A DNA stretch of 64,000 nucleotides, taken from Pseudevernia furfuracea. Lineage: Eukaryota; Ascomycota; Lecanoromycetes; Lecanorales; Parmeliaceae. The stretch covers positions 868,001-932,000 of the forward strand of contig JAIUPT010000030.1 of assembly GCA_022315425.1 (NCBI GenBank), written 5' to 3'. Under the pieces are notes generated by a model that was not told the origin of the DNA, ran no database searches, and saw only the letters and a list, made by a program, of their open reading frames with translations. Below, one piece after another: positions 45,499 to 58,882 of the stretch; within the stretch, counting starts at the first letter, position 1; each line of letters starts with the position of its first letter. A program made the translations under genes and the position numbers.

Positions 45499-48227
45499 TT
45501 ATTCTCGACTAAGCGCGTATAAAAAGCTATTTAAGAAATCTATACGACTTTAAACTTCGCTATTCGATTTTTATGTTATTGTTATTAAGTTTTATATTAA
45601 AGCGCTAAAAGTTATATAGAAGAAAGATGCGAAGAGCATTATAAAACGAATTTAAGATCAAATACTAAGACTATATTCTCACTATAGATATAAAACGATT
45701 TATCAAGTCTCTCTAAAAAGATTTTAAGAATAATTTTAAACAATTAAAGAAGAATATTAACGCGACAAAAGAAGAAGTTGACGAGAAGATAAAGCTTATA
45801 TCTAAATAAAAGATATAACTAATTTATAAGTAGCTATAGATTAAATTCGAGCAAACTCAAATTTAACGCTCGTAACAATTAATCGAAATAACGAAGAATA
45901 GAGTTTTTCGCTTTTAATAAACGCTTATTTTAACGAAAATTAAGAAGCTTCGAATTAAAAAGATTATCAAAGAAGAAGATATATTAAAATCAAGTATTTT
46001 TGTTAATTAGACGTAGCTAATTAATTTCTATTCGTTTCTTATAAATCGTATAAAAATACGTTTACATAATTAGATCTTTAGTTATAACTATACTCGAAGT
46101 CAAAATAAGATATACAGAACGCGCTATTAGAGCATTATTATCTAACTTTTCGAGAGAGCAGAGTTCAAAGAATAAAATAAAGAGACGTTATTAGTATATT
46201 TTTAATATTCGAAAATGAGTGAATAGAATTCTTATCGAACGCTGTTCTCGTTACGTATTTCTATCTGAATAAGATTAACTAGATTATAACTAAATGCGAG
46301 AAGACAATTCTAACGTAAAAACACACGTGTATTGCGTTTTTGCGTCTCTCTAATTCAGAATATCAAAGAGCGTTATTAACAACTAGCTTATATCAGAGAT
46401 CATATAATAGAGCAGATAACGAAGAATCTAGTCGACAAAACAGACACAGTTATCGTCTATTATTTCTTTGACGCTATTTAAAAGAAATCTCTATCTCTCT
46501 ATATCTTTTTACGAAGCATCTTACATTAGATACTTCGCACTAAATCACTAAATTCGACACTATAACGACGTCTCGAAGCGATCTTTATTAAGTTAAGTGA
46601 TAATAGAAAATCTGAGATTGACGAGTTAAAGCGACTAATTCTCGAGCTATATAATATATTATAAAAAGTAATTATTCTTATTAACGATATAAACGAAGCG
46701 AAATAAGACGATCGAAGGCTCGTTCTACGCTTCTTAAAGATTACTTAATAAAGTTAAGTCGTTATCAAGCTCTTTATTATTAGTCGATCTAAAATAGATA
46801 TTTTAATTTTCTTTAGTAATAATCAACTTACGCATATTAACATTCGAGCTTATAATACTCGACTCGAGATCGACGATTTTATTAACTCACGTGTGAAAAA
46901 GAAGACGAAAGATAACTCTCTCGTTGTCTGTGAGTTAGCTATAATTAATAAAATCAAGAACGTTCTGAAAATGAAAGCTAAAGAAATATACGATATCTAT
47001 TTTATAGATCTTGCATTATCTTTTAATAAGTGAATTAATCAAGTCTTTTAAATTTCTTTAAATAGATCTGCAGATTAAAGCAATCTGCGACATATATAAA
47101 AACGATAAGACGTTCGATCGAGTCTTAGAGATGCTCGAAAAGCTTTTAAAGAGTATTATAGATATCTACTCGTATACGTTATAACGAGTGCTTTAAAAGC
47201 GTGATGATCAGATTAAAACTATTAAGAAGATCTTTAAATGAGTTATCTGCGTAAGACGCTCAATAATTATTAACGAGTTAAATAACGTATTAACAATTAC
47301 AACAGATTAAAAGTTCTAAAAGAAGTCTTCGCAGAAATTCAATTCGTCTATAGTAAGCAAGCTATGTGATAATCTCGTTATCTTCGATGATTTCGATAAC
47401 ATATTGTCGCTAACATATCACACTATTTAAGCGTTTTTTAAGTCACTTTCGAAAATGCTCTTACTTATCGAATTTAATATATAAGTCTATAAAGCGAATT
47501 ACTATTTGAGTGAGAAATATGTTATATATCTCGATTTCACTGACTTTCAAAAGTCGCTTACAATCACTAACGATTCTAAAAATACAGTTTCTAAATCGTT
47601 TAGTACTTTTAATCACACACATGTTATCAGAGTTCAATTCTTTTAGATTATAAAATTAAAACAAGCGCTTCAGACGTCATATAAATAATCATGATTTCGA
47701 CGCGAAGAATTAGTTGAGAATGATTAAAAGTATAATTAATTTATCTATTATCAACTTCTTCTTTCAACTTCTAAAATATTATAAGACTAATTAATATTAT
47801 TACTATTATGCTTTTCTCTCTGAAGACACTTAGAGTGTACGTAGTCTTAAGAAGCTCTTAAATTAGTTATCGTTATCTTTCTGATAACAATCGTAAGATT
47901 TGTTCGATAACTTAAATTCGTTTTCTCACTAATCGATATTTACGTGAGCAGTATATTAGATTTATATAACTATTTTACGAATCTAACAAGAATTCATTAC
48001 AAAAAATAAAGTCGACGATTCTTAAAGACGTCTATAACTAATTAATAAGAACTCTTTGTTTTTCTCTGTCTATATTATAACAAATATCACGCAAATCGAT
48101 CTTTTTTATAACGATTTAATAGAAGTAAGATTAACAATTAAATCATCACAATAACAATTATTAATTAATATGATAAGCGTCGCTACTTTAGAATATATAA
48201 TAGTAATAGAGAGATTGCTTTAATAAA

Positions 48228-49165
48228 AGATCGATGTCAACGCTGCTGCTGTTATATATGATAACAGAACGACGCTTTAAGCAGCGACTGAGAATAATTA
48301 TCTAATTGTAGTCGAAAGACTACTTCAACAAAAGATCGATGTCAACGCTGCTGTTATTGAATCTATTGACAGAACGACGCTTCAAGCAGTGACTGAGAGT
48401 AATTATCTAACTGTAGTCGAAAGACTGCTTTAATAAAAGATCGATGTCAACGCTGCTGTTACTGAATCTGTTAACAGAACGACGCTTCAAGCAGCGACTG
48501 AGGGTGATTATCTAACTATAGTCGAAAGACTGCTTTAATAAAAGATCGATGTCAACGCTGCTTCTGTTATTAAATCTAATAACAGAACGACGCTTTAAGC
48601 AGCGACTGAGAATAATCACTTAACTATAATCGAAAGACTGCTTTAATAAAAGATCGATGTCAACGCTGCTGCTGCTACTGAATCTAATAACAGAACGACG
48701 CTTTAAGCAGCGACTAAGAGTAATCATCTAATTATAATCGAAAGACTACTTCAATAAAAGATCGATATCAACGCTGCTGCTGTTGTATATAATAATAGAA
48801 CGACGCTTCAAGTAGCGACTGAGAGTGATTATCTAATTATAATCGAAAGACTACTTCAACAAAAGATCGATATCAACGCTACTACTAGTGAATATAACAG
48901 AACGACGCTTCAAGCAGCGACTAAGAATAATCACCTAACTATAGTCGAAAGACTACTTCAATAAAAGATCGATGTCAACGCTACTACTAGTGAATTTAAC
49001 AGAACGACGCTTCAAGCAGCGACTAAGAATAATCACCTAACTATAGTCGAAAGACTACTTCAATAAAAGATCGATGTCAACGCTACTACTATTATATATG
49101 ATAACAGAACAACGCTTCAAGCAGCGACTAAGAATAATCACCTAACTGTAATTTAAAGACTACGC
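48228..49165 (+). repeat. Nine tandem ankyrin-type coding repeats
   Basis: AGATCGATGTCAACGCTG-like unit starts at about 48228, 48333, 48438, 48543, 48651, 48759, 48864, 48966 and 49068: periods of 102, 105 or 108, always a multiple of three. Each encodes RTTLQAATE-x-x-HLTVVERLLQ-x-KIDVNA, an ankyrin repeat (TxLxxAxxxGxxxxVxxLLxxGADVNA). Repeats are much more alike than the rest of the gene. Confidence 0.88.
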
Positions 49166-50770
49166 GTTGCAGATACTAGATAATTACTTAAAGAAGTTTG
49201 ATAGTTATAATTAGTTTCGACTTATTCACAACAGATATATATCTCATCAACTTAGAAATGTGTCTTTTAAGACTAATTTGAGTCTCGTCGAAGCTAAAAC
49301 AATATTTTTATATATTAACTTACATATAAAAATACTTTCTTTATTTAGAAAATAAGATTTAATGAAGATATAGTATTAACAAAAGCTGAAGTGTTTTTCG
49401 CTTCTTAATTAGACTAGATTCAATAATCTTTATATCAAGATAAACAGATTGTTAAATAAAATAGAAACTCTTATTCACTATGTGCTTAAGTGATCTCATA
49501 TATTTAATAAATAAACATTCACTAAGAGAAGTTTAGTTCTAAAACTCTAATATTTATTCTTAAATATAAGTGAGCTATACGTATAAAGAAGATACTATTC
49601 ATGAGACTATATAAACTATATAAATATAGTCTACAGACGTAATGTAATCTTATCGTCTTCATAGTATTATTTTTAAAGTTAATATATTATACTCTCGACG
49701 AAATTAGACTAGCTTCTTAACATATAAAACGCAGTTAGAATATTCTAGAAGATAACTTTTAACATTATATATTATCTTATTCGATTCTTTAATATATTCG
49801 TTTGAATCGTCTATAGAAAAAAATTATATACGTAGATAAGAGATATGTAATCGATTGATATTCTAAATGATAACGAAGGTGTTTTCGATGAAAATACTTT
49901 TTTAGATCGTCGTAACTATAAAAAGATCACAGACGCTTTACTATCGATAGTTTCTTATTGTTAAAATAAAAAACACACTAAGTGAATTTATATTCGAGCG
50001 AGAGAGATTCGAAAAGAGTTAGTAATAAATAAGTTAATTAAGAAGAAATATAAGATCTTTGTTATTGATAACGAAGACTATTTTTATAATTACTTATAAT
50101 ACTCTTCTATCAAAAATCTCGAAGAAATAAAAGCTATAATAATCAAATTAGCTATTAATACGTTTTCAAAGACACTATTCTCTTTATAAACAACTAATTT
50201 ACTTTTTTAAAGCTAACTGTGACTCTAAAAGTTAGAGAAATTGCGATGTGTAAAACTATAAAACTAAATCGACGAGATCTTTTAAAATTGCTTATAAATA
50301 TAAAATAGAAGTTTGTTAGAGATATTTCGTGCGAAGTTCTTACTACTGTAATTCAAGATAATATTCTTTTAATAGTCTAACAAGACAAAAATCTTATTTT
50401 AGAACTGACTATTAAATATAAAGTTTAAGATTTTCAAGCTGTTTTTTTATTAAACAACAAGTCTATAAAAGAGATTAATCGATTTAATGCTTTGATGACT
50501 GCGTACACTACTCAACGAGCTTTTAATCGAGACTGAATATCTTTATTTAATTAATATATAAATGAAAATCTTTTTAATGCTTTCTATCTCTGTGAGTTAA
50601 TGAGATAAGATCGTTAAGAGCATTAGAAACTTTTAGAGTTAATAGTTGTGAAGTTGTTGAAAAAGAGAGAATACTTTCACGAAAGAGAACTAAGATCTAT
50701 ACTTAAGAATAAGATCACTTCGAGACGATTTTGATCTTCGATAAGTAAGAGAATATAGTGTCACGTTATA
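49166..50770 (+). pseudogene. Unrecognised eroded coding sequence
   Basis: 49166-49900 is unreadable AT-rich DNA. From about 50200 to 50740 one + strand theme stays coherent across stops: EINRFNALMTAYTTQRAFNRD, YINENLFNAFYLCELMR and KLLKKREYFHERELRSIL. It was clearly a protein-coding gene, but I do not recognise the family. Confidence 0.4.
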
Positions 50771-52927
50771 CTATTATCTAGTGTTCTGATTTAATTCTCA
50801 TTTCGAGCAAGTAAACAGATAGTAAAATAAAAGTTTATAGACCTTCTCAATCTCACGACTTCAATTAACGCTTATATTCTTTCTCTTACTTTTTCGTTCT
50901 ATCTCTTATCTACTTTAAGCTTTCTTCTTACTCTATCTAGAAAATACTATATCGCGTATCAGAGACGAATCTCAATAATAGATTCTTCTCTATATTAAGT
51001 TAAAGATTTAACACTATCAGCGTCTTAAGAGAGTTAAGATAAATACGAAAATCGAAAAGAAATATTTAATACGCAGACGAGCCGTTAATGAAATAAAGCT
51101 TTATACGTTCAACGAAGATATTAGACGAAGATATTAATAAGTCTAAGAGTCACTTAGAAAAGACAACATCTTTGTTAGAAATATATAACTATCGAATTAG
51201 TCTTTTTACTTACCGCATTAGAATCTTAAAGAATAACTTCGTCTTAAAAGAGCTATCGAGCAAGAATTCGCACAAAGTTTTATTTTAGATAGACGTATTT
51301 ATTAAAGACGATTCTTCTAATAAAATTGTAAAGTAGTTATTTGAAGATCTAAAGACAAACGAGAACTAATAGTTAAAAACGAAGTGAGTGACGTATAGAA
51401 TCATTTCATTACGTTTGTTAAAATCGTACATCACTAACTATGAAGTGTTCGCTTTAAGAATCAATTTCATAAAATGAAAAGATGTAACGAATAACAGTAG
51501 TGTCTCAAATTTATTAGAATAATCTTGATATTTATAATTTTAAGAATATAGACTTCTACGAACAAAAAATAACAAACGATTATTAATTCTTATCTGCACG
51601 TATTGATCTTCTTCGTTTGTCTTCTCGTTACGTCTGATGTTTTATCTCAAACTTTCGTAATAGTTTTTATGCGTTTTCTAACTCGCGTTCGAGTAGTTAT
51701 ATCTTCTTTTAACATATTTTATATTTATAATTCTTTTCTCTTTATTTCTTATCAACGATTCTTACGATCTCTCACTCGTCTTTATTTAATATTAAATCTT
51801 CTTGATCTTGAAATCGCTCGATAAGTAATAAGAAGACGATAATAATGTGAGAGAGATAGACGATCGCTGTTATTTCGTTATTATCTTTATAAATAGTCTG
51901 TTTAACTCGATCTCGATATAGTCGAATATTAGAAGAGATCGAACGATCAATAAGAAAGGGAATAGATTTCGTGAGAGAACTTAAGTAATCGTGTGTTTTT
52001 TGTTATTCTCTCGAGTGAGAGCTTTAAAGATATATAATATCAATCTCAGACTCTATGCTCGTGATTCTAATAAAAGCGCTAGTTTCGCTAGTCTTTTCGT
52101 CGTTATCCCTCACAACGAGAGAGTTATCTTAAATACGTCAGACGAAATCTCGAATACTAATTAGAAATGTATTAAGGGACACACCTTGACTGCTATTAAT
52201 TTCACTAAATCGACTTAAGCTTGTTAATTTCTTATGTTGCTGAATTTTTCGCGAAAAGAGAGCTCGTCTAAAGATAGACTTAGATTACGATTAAATTCGT
52301 GCGAAATCAAGATCGCTTAAGTTATTATCGATATCATCTATCTTATCGATTACGATCGCGTCTTTCTAGAGTCATTAAAGATATTCGCGAGTATAAGTAT
52401 TTATATATTAATCTTTACGCTAAGTTTTCTTTAATCTATATACATCTTCTTCGCTCTCGTTTAAATCTATATTATCTATTATGCGCTTAGAGAAACCTCG
52501 AATATCGATAACGTTTATAACTATCACAGACTTATTGTTCGTAGAACTCTTTGAACTTCATATTTATAAGAATCTAATCGAATCTATCACTAATCTTACG
52601 ATATCTTTTCGATACGAAGATTGTCACGAAATTAATAATAATTTAGAATTTAATAACGCACTAGACAATAAGAGAGAGTATTAAATGATATTATCTATAC
52701 TATCGCTCGCTTCTTTGTTCTCTTTCTCTTTTCTCTTATAAAAGTAATAAAACTCGATATTATTAAAGTTAATTTTTATATTATATGTCAACGAAAAAAG
52801 AATAATAGAGAGTAAAAAAGAAGAAGAAGAATTAGAGATAAGATCTATTATTCTAAATAGACGTTATCTGTTAGTACTAAGATCTACTAACGAGGGTTTT
52901 AAGAATCGTATCTAGCTTCTGAGTCTG
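50771..52927. other. AT-rich eroded DNA with short coherent runs
   Basis: Open stretches at 51603-51824, 52299-52490 and 52481-52684 (+) are rich in Leu/Tyr/Arg/Ser. IKDIREYKYLYINLYAKFS and ITNLTISFRYEDCHEINNN look protein-like but match no family I know. Confidence 0.35.
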
Positions 52928-53013
52928 TGTTAGGATTAGTATCTAAATAGAATGTCTGAGACTGTCAAGCGCAGACACCCTCGGGGCCAGCTTTTTTAGC
53001 TGAGTTGCTAACA
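52928..53013 (-). repeat. Solo TRIM LTR (86 bp) with target duplication
   Basis: Reverse complement of the 86-bp LTRs at 33228 and 34030, same length and ends, flanked by perfect GTCTG (52923-52927, 53014-53018). It proves that the 86-bp unit is an LTR of a mobile family. Confidence 0.92.
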
Positions 53014-54889
53014 GTCTGCTTTAGAAGATCGTAAAGTATTAAAAGAATAGTGTCTTTCGTCTTATTTAAAAGTCGAGTTATCGCTTCTAGAGTGAACGCT
53101 GCTGTTACTGTTAATATTCGTATCTTTGTCTTCATCTAGTCTCAAGCTCGATTGTTATAATTCTTATGCACGCTTATAGAATAACAGATTAAGAGAATTC
53201 TTTGATAACGAGTTAGTCGATTTAAGAACTTCGATTAGATCGTAGTCGTTAAGTGATTCATCTTATTCGTCGTTAAATCTAGAAATCGTAGAAGTATCTT
53301 TCTCTTCGTAGATAACAAGAACATTACTAATCGACGTTATCGACGATCTTTTATTAGTCAAATCGACTTTAATTAAAGATTAATAGAACTAAATAAAATT
53401 TAAATCGATTAATGTTATTATATCTTAAATACAGATAAAGAAGCTTTATATGTAGTCTGAAATTAAAAATTCAAGAGACTCAGAATAAGATTAGATGAGA
53501 ATTATATACGCTTTTAAGTCGTGTCGACAGCGATAATATCGTGTCTATACTCTCTTTAATTAATAAATCGCTAAAGACGTTATCTTAGTATCGTCTCTCT
53601 TATTCTTATATCTGTTATCTACTTCTCTTCAATAGTCTCAATCGCTAATTTCTGATTATTATCGCTTATTCTCTATTCATCTATTTAACACTCTGCGACA
53701 CGCGCTAACGCAGTCTCTCGACTCTTATTGTCTTATATTTAATCTATATCTTATTTCGATCAAGTCTTCACTGCGTCTCTCGAAGATATTTAATCGTGAA
53801 GTCACGTTAGCTATCTAGACATTACGCGCTAAGACTTCTATAACGAATCAGAGACATTATATCCTCTTCGATTCATCGCGAAAAGTGAGATTATCGTCTC
53901 AAGGTCACGTTATTAAAACGAGATATATACGAGAATCTAATCGCCGCAGTCAGAGAGATAAGCGAATAACATTATTAATTAAGACGAGCACACTCTCTTT
54001 TAATTTTATTTCTTGATTTTAACTCATCGTCGCTACTCGACTTTATAATCAGCCTCTCTTATACTATATCACTCGATTACGATCAAGAGACGATCTTTAT
54101 TCACTCGTCTAAATAGACTTGTAAAGAGATATTTCTCTTATTAATCGTGTGACAGTCGTCTTCGAGTCAGATAGTTACTTCGCTCTAAGATGCTCGTCGT
54201 AAGCTGAAATTTTCTATCAATGTCGTCGCAGAGTTACAGATTAGCTAAGCGATAATGAAATAGTAATTGACATAGAAATAGCGAGACAGAAAGATTCAAA
54301 GCAGTAGAGTCGAGCGACAAGACGCTTTAATATGTTCGAAGAAGAAATTATCTTCGTTTATTAAGAGCTAAGTTACAGAGCGAGCGATAGAGTATAAGAT
54401 AACGAATAAGAGGATTCGCCTTTATCGCTAGCTTCAGCCGTAGACGAAAGTAAGCTGATTAAAAGCTAACGAGGGTGATAAGTGCAGCAAAGTGATATCG
54501 AAGAAAAAGATTATCAGCAAAATGTCTTATACAAAAGTTAAAGTATAACGATCGACGATAATTAACAAAAGTTAGCTAGACAGTTAGAGAGAGAGAATAC
54601 GCAGACTCTTACAATACGAGAAGAAGTGAGAAGACGACAGAGAGATATGAAAGAAAGATGAAAGGAAAAGTTAAAAAACAGCAAGAGATGCAGGTCTTTA
54701 TATCTCGAGAAAGCGACGAGTGAGGCGATGTCGAGCGCCTTACCCGAAGAGACCACGTCAAACCCGATAGGACCGCGCTTGGTCTGGAAGCAGGAAAGGG
54801 CGAGCATTTCACCAGGACGCAGATTATTAAATATAATAAAGAATAAGATTTTATTCGTATTTAAACGTTACGAGCACGATGAAAATTAG
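53014..54889. other. AT-rich eroded DNA, possibly the gag part of the following gypsy element
   Basis: No domain readable. A block at about 54690-54820 has normal composition, in contrast with its surroundings; the two overlapping minus-strand ORFs there are unsupported. Position and orientation would suit the 5' half of the gypsy element. Confidence 0.35.
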
Positions 54890-56097
54890 ACGTTATTATT
54901 AGAGAATTTGTCTTTCTTGTCTAAATCAACTTCATTAAGTTCGTTAAAGATATCTTATACTATTTTTAAGCGATTCTCAACTTTAATATACGAAGACGAG
55001 AATTACGAGATCGTCTTCGAGTTATTATTCTTCTTTAAGCAATCTTTTAAATTACGAAGAACTTTTAATTTAAGAATCGTAAAGAAATAATAAATCTTAT
55101 TATCGAATATATTAAATATCGTAGAAATAGAAGTATTTACTTTTTATATATTAATAAGTAATAAGATAAACAAGTTATGTAATATAATATTAAGCGAGAT
55201 TTATAACTTTATATCGTTATCGTTCGTTCGAAACTCGCGAATATTAATTAATAAATCGTGCTTATATAATTCGAAACTCAAATATAAGAAATATTATAAA
55301 TTATATACTATTATTCGAGTTAATAACACGAAGAAATTAATTCTCGAGAACGTTAAGAAGAAGTTATCAAAGAAATATTATAATTTCTTAAATGTATTCA
55401 ATAGATTTAAGATAGACGAATTGTTTTCACATCGAGAATATAATTACAAATTAAAATTTATAAACGAGATTAATAAGATAAAACTTTCTCGCAGTCGCAT
55501 CTATCTTATTTCGAATTTAAAGTTAAAATAGATTAAGAAGTATTTGAACGAGCATTTAAAGAAAGACTTTATAGTTCTTAATTAAGTCTTATTTATCTTT
55601 CTTATACTATTCGTTGAGAAATTAAATAACGATTTACGATTTTATATCGACTATAAAAGACTTAATCAAATAATTAAGAGAAATCGTTATTTTATTTCTC
55701 TTATAGACGAAGTTTTAATTAAAATTTAAAATTATAAGTATATAACACGTCTAAATATTATAGTAATATTTAATAAACTTCGAATATATTCGAATAACGA
55801 AGATTTTACTACGTTTCTTACGTTTCTTAGAACATATAAATATCGAGTATTATTATTCGAACTAATCAATAAGCTCGTTACTTATTAATAGTATATAAAT
55901 AATATTCTTTTTAATTATCTTAATGACTTCTATTAGATATATTTAAACGATATTCTTATTTATAACAAAATCAAGAAGAAACACGTTAAATATATTTAAC
56001 TTATTCTTTAAAGACTACGAGAGATCGATTTATAAGTAAATATTCTTAAGTGCGAATTTCACGTTTAAGAAATCAAATTCTTAAGACTTCTTATATT
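54890..56097 (+). pseudogene. Ty3/gypsy pol remnant 1 (protease-RT)
   Basis: The + strand reads a gypsy RT through stops: KKYYNFLNVFNRFKIDELF (the linker before RT), NDLRFYIDYKRLNQI, ITRLNIIVIFNKLRI and the catalytic YLNDILIYN (family YLDDILIY, one Asp changed to Asn) near 55936-55960, then HVKYI-x-LIL-x-RLREIDL. Cut at 56098 by a family-T LTR. The twin at 58883 is less eroded. Confidence 0.9.
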
Positions 56098-57000
56098 TGT
56101 TACGAGCGTATCTCGTATCTCTTAATGATATCTATTTATGTTAGTATTTCTTTGTTGATATACTATTTCTTTTAGACTTAGCGTGTCTTAATAGATTCAC
56201 TTAGTTATACATATATAATCTTTTCTCTTAGTATATAGTTATTTTATATTTAGTTATCTTATTTAAAATATTTATATAATATAACTCTATATTAATTTTA
56301 ATATTATAACTAGATTACTCTTACTTTATTCGTGATAATAATCGAATTCAAAGAAGTTAATTAATAAAAGCTTTATTAAGAACTTAATATTAATAAAATA
56401 TCGTATTTCTAAATTCGTCTATTATATAAATAAAACGTTTTTAAGACGAAAAACGATCTCGTAATAGTTAGAGAATAAAGAATAATTAAAATATTCGTAC
56501 GATTAACGAATAAAAAAGAATTATTAAAATCAATTATTATAAAAAAATTTTAATTACATATTTAAATCGAGTTTTAAACGTCTTATTTTAAGAATAAAAC
56601 GTTTTAATATAAGAGATTTAAAGAACGCTTAATTCGATTAATAAACGTCTTTATAATACTCTTTATAAGAAAATCTTTTCTAAGATTAATACTTCTTCTC
56701 TATTCGCAAATTCTACTTCGTCTGAGCTTTATATCTAAATTTGTTAATAGATTATTTCGTTAAAATAACATCTTTATAAAGAATATACTTTAAAGCATTT
56801 ATATTCTTTGTTAGATATTAAACGATTAATAAATAAAAAAGTTATACGAGAAACAAAGAAAGTCGAATTTTCGTAACTTCTTAACACTTTTTCTTTTAAT
56901 ATCGAAATAAGAATAAAAATACTTTAATTCTCTTTAATACTTTTTATTTTATTGTTATTTTATTTTATAAAGTAATTTAATTATTCTCTTCTTTCTTTCT
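56098..57000 (+). mobile_element. Family-T copy F, most eroded, inside or next to gypsy remnant 1
   Basis: The 5' LTR at 56098 to about 56304 keeps TGTTACGAGCG and TTAGCGTGTCTTA, but almost every non-CpG cytosine is changed. The internal start TTATAACTAGATTACTC parallels copy D, and similarity to copy C can be followed to about 56860, after which it diverges. No 3' LTR found, so truncated, or too eroded to see. Confidence 0.75.
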
Positions 57001-57059
57001 TTTCTTCTTAACGAAATCTTTTAATATAACAAAAAATCTTATATAAGATCTCGACGCTC

Positions 57060-58800
57060 TCAACGAGATAAGAAAACAATATAAGAACAGACATATCTTA
57101 GTAATGTCTCAGTGAAATAATAACGTTGATATCATAGACGTCTGACAAATATTTAATATTGATTAGTTGTAACTATGAACTCAAAATCGATTAATCGAAG
57201 TTATAAAAATATTAAAAGATCTTCGCTTTCAACGAGATTAGTATCTTTACATAGTCGTTAAATATAATGTTATAAGTTAAAAGAAGATCGACTTAAAATA
57301 GAAACGAGATCTTCTTAAGACGAATAATATTTAACTCGAAAATAATCTTATAAAGTGTTATGACATTATTCGCGATTATAAGAGAAAGTATCTAGACGTA
57401 TTATAGCAATAACTTAATATTTCTAATTCGATCGTTAAATAAGCTAAGTCTAAATCTTTCTTCTTCGTTAAAGTTCTCTCTACAATACGTAAGAAGAATA
57501 AAATCACTCGTATATCAAATTCAATAATGTTTATAAATAATAACGATTCTATTTAAGACGTCTAATTCAACGCTATGCTGAATAAACTTATAATTAATAC
57601 GAATCATTATTCAACGAAGCGATTACGAATTATTTATATAATTAATCGAGTCGAAGATAAGATAGCGAAGATAATAATATTACGTTGTTAATTCGAGTTA
57701 TTTAATCTCTATTTGATTGTTAAAGACGTTATAAATAATCTCGTTAACGTCTATAAGAATATTAATTATATCGAAAACGTAATACGAGAATACGACTCTC
57801 TAAAGTAGAATTTAAAGCAGACTTTTCGCGATTTTTATTTAAATTTTAAGCTATTAGACGAAGAACTAACTTATAATAAGACTTATCTAATATATAATCT
57901 CTTAAAGAAGTTAAATTCTAAACTTTATATTAAATTTAGCGATGTTAGCGATTTTAATAAATAATTTATCTCTCTTATAACAATAAGAGACTATCTAATT
58001 AAGACGAATAACGTTATACGTGTCAAGAAACTTAATAAATAGATTAAGATTTTAAAGAAGATCTATACGTCTCGTTTCGATCTTTCTTTAATTTATATTA
58101 TTTTAATAAGACGTGTCACTTTCGTTATTATATTGATTATATCGATTATTTTTATAAATAAGATATCTTTCGTCTCTGTGATAAAGATCAAAAAAGAATA
58201 TATATATTTTTAATATAAACGTTTAAATTATTAAAAGAGAGATTGCTTAAATAAGCAAATTCAGATCGAAAAAAAGGTCGCACTAAACGTTAGAATACAC
58301 GTTATAAACGCTTACGATATTAAGAATTTTATTGACGACGACGAGAAGTATCACGATACTAACTCTTTCGACTCGAGAAACGTCTAGTCTCTTTTAAAGA
58401 CACGAAAAGAAACAACGACGAAGTGTGTCTAATGAATATTCTTAACGATTCATTAACACGTCGTTTATTTCGAATAGTGACTACACTATTCTCATAAAAT
58501 AAGAAATGCGTTTTCAAGAACACTTTAATCGATAGCGACTATACGAGAATCAATATCGTTCTTAATAAGTCTCGCGTGACTCAAGCATATAAAGAATTAA
58601 AACTCGAAGTAGTCTTATTATCTATATTTAAATTATTACGAAACTATAACGAAAAACTATTTAAAAGATCTATTACACACTGTCTTCTTTTTAAACTAAA
58701 CGTTAATAATTATAAAAAAAAAGACATATCTTATGTTAATCGCTTTTATACAATACGACTTGATATTAAATAAATCATAAATAAATAAGCATAAAGTCTT
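57060..58800 (+). pseudogene. Ty3/gypsy gag and protease region, element 2
   Basis: A gag-like run, NAMLNKLIINTNHYSTKRLR to LLDEELTYNKTYLIYNLLKKL (about 57560-57910), has the spacing of the retrotransposon gag capsid domain. A protease-linker region with open frame 58576-58773 follows, leading directly into the RT of element 2. Cys residues of the knuckle are not readable. Confidence 0.55.
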
Positions 58801-58882
58801 ATTAAATATATTAAAAAATAAGATTTTATTCGTGCTCGATCGTTACGAGCACGATAAAAATTAAATATTATTATCGAAGAAT

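Larger units (their letters stand above)
45110..49165 (+). pseudogene. NACHT-ankyrin NLR, RIP-inactivated
   Basis: Readable landmarks in order on the + strand: a helical N-terminal region after the inserted solo LTR, with KKNINATKEEVDEKIKLI near 45750-45800; a NACHT Walker-B area reading DELKRLILELYNIL-x-KVIILINDINEAK (about 46618-46690; family ILIDALDEA) followed by DDRRLVLRFLK; and a C-terminal array of nine ankyrin-type repeats (48228-49165). Stops are mainly Gln-to-TAA. The P-loop is not readable. It is a second dead STAND protein of the incompatibility/immunity type. Confidence 0.7.

Noticed and set aside
48228..49165. Regularly spaced repeats resembling a CRISPR-like or satellite array
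   Set aside because: The period is always a multiple of three and the unit encodes an ankyrin repeat in frame with the NLR relic; a fungal context also argues against CRISPR.
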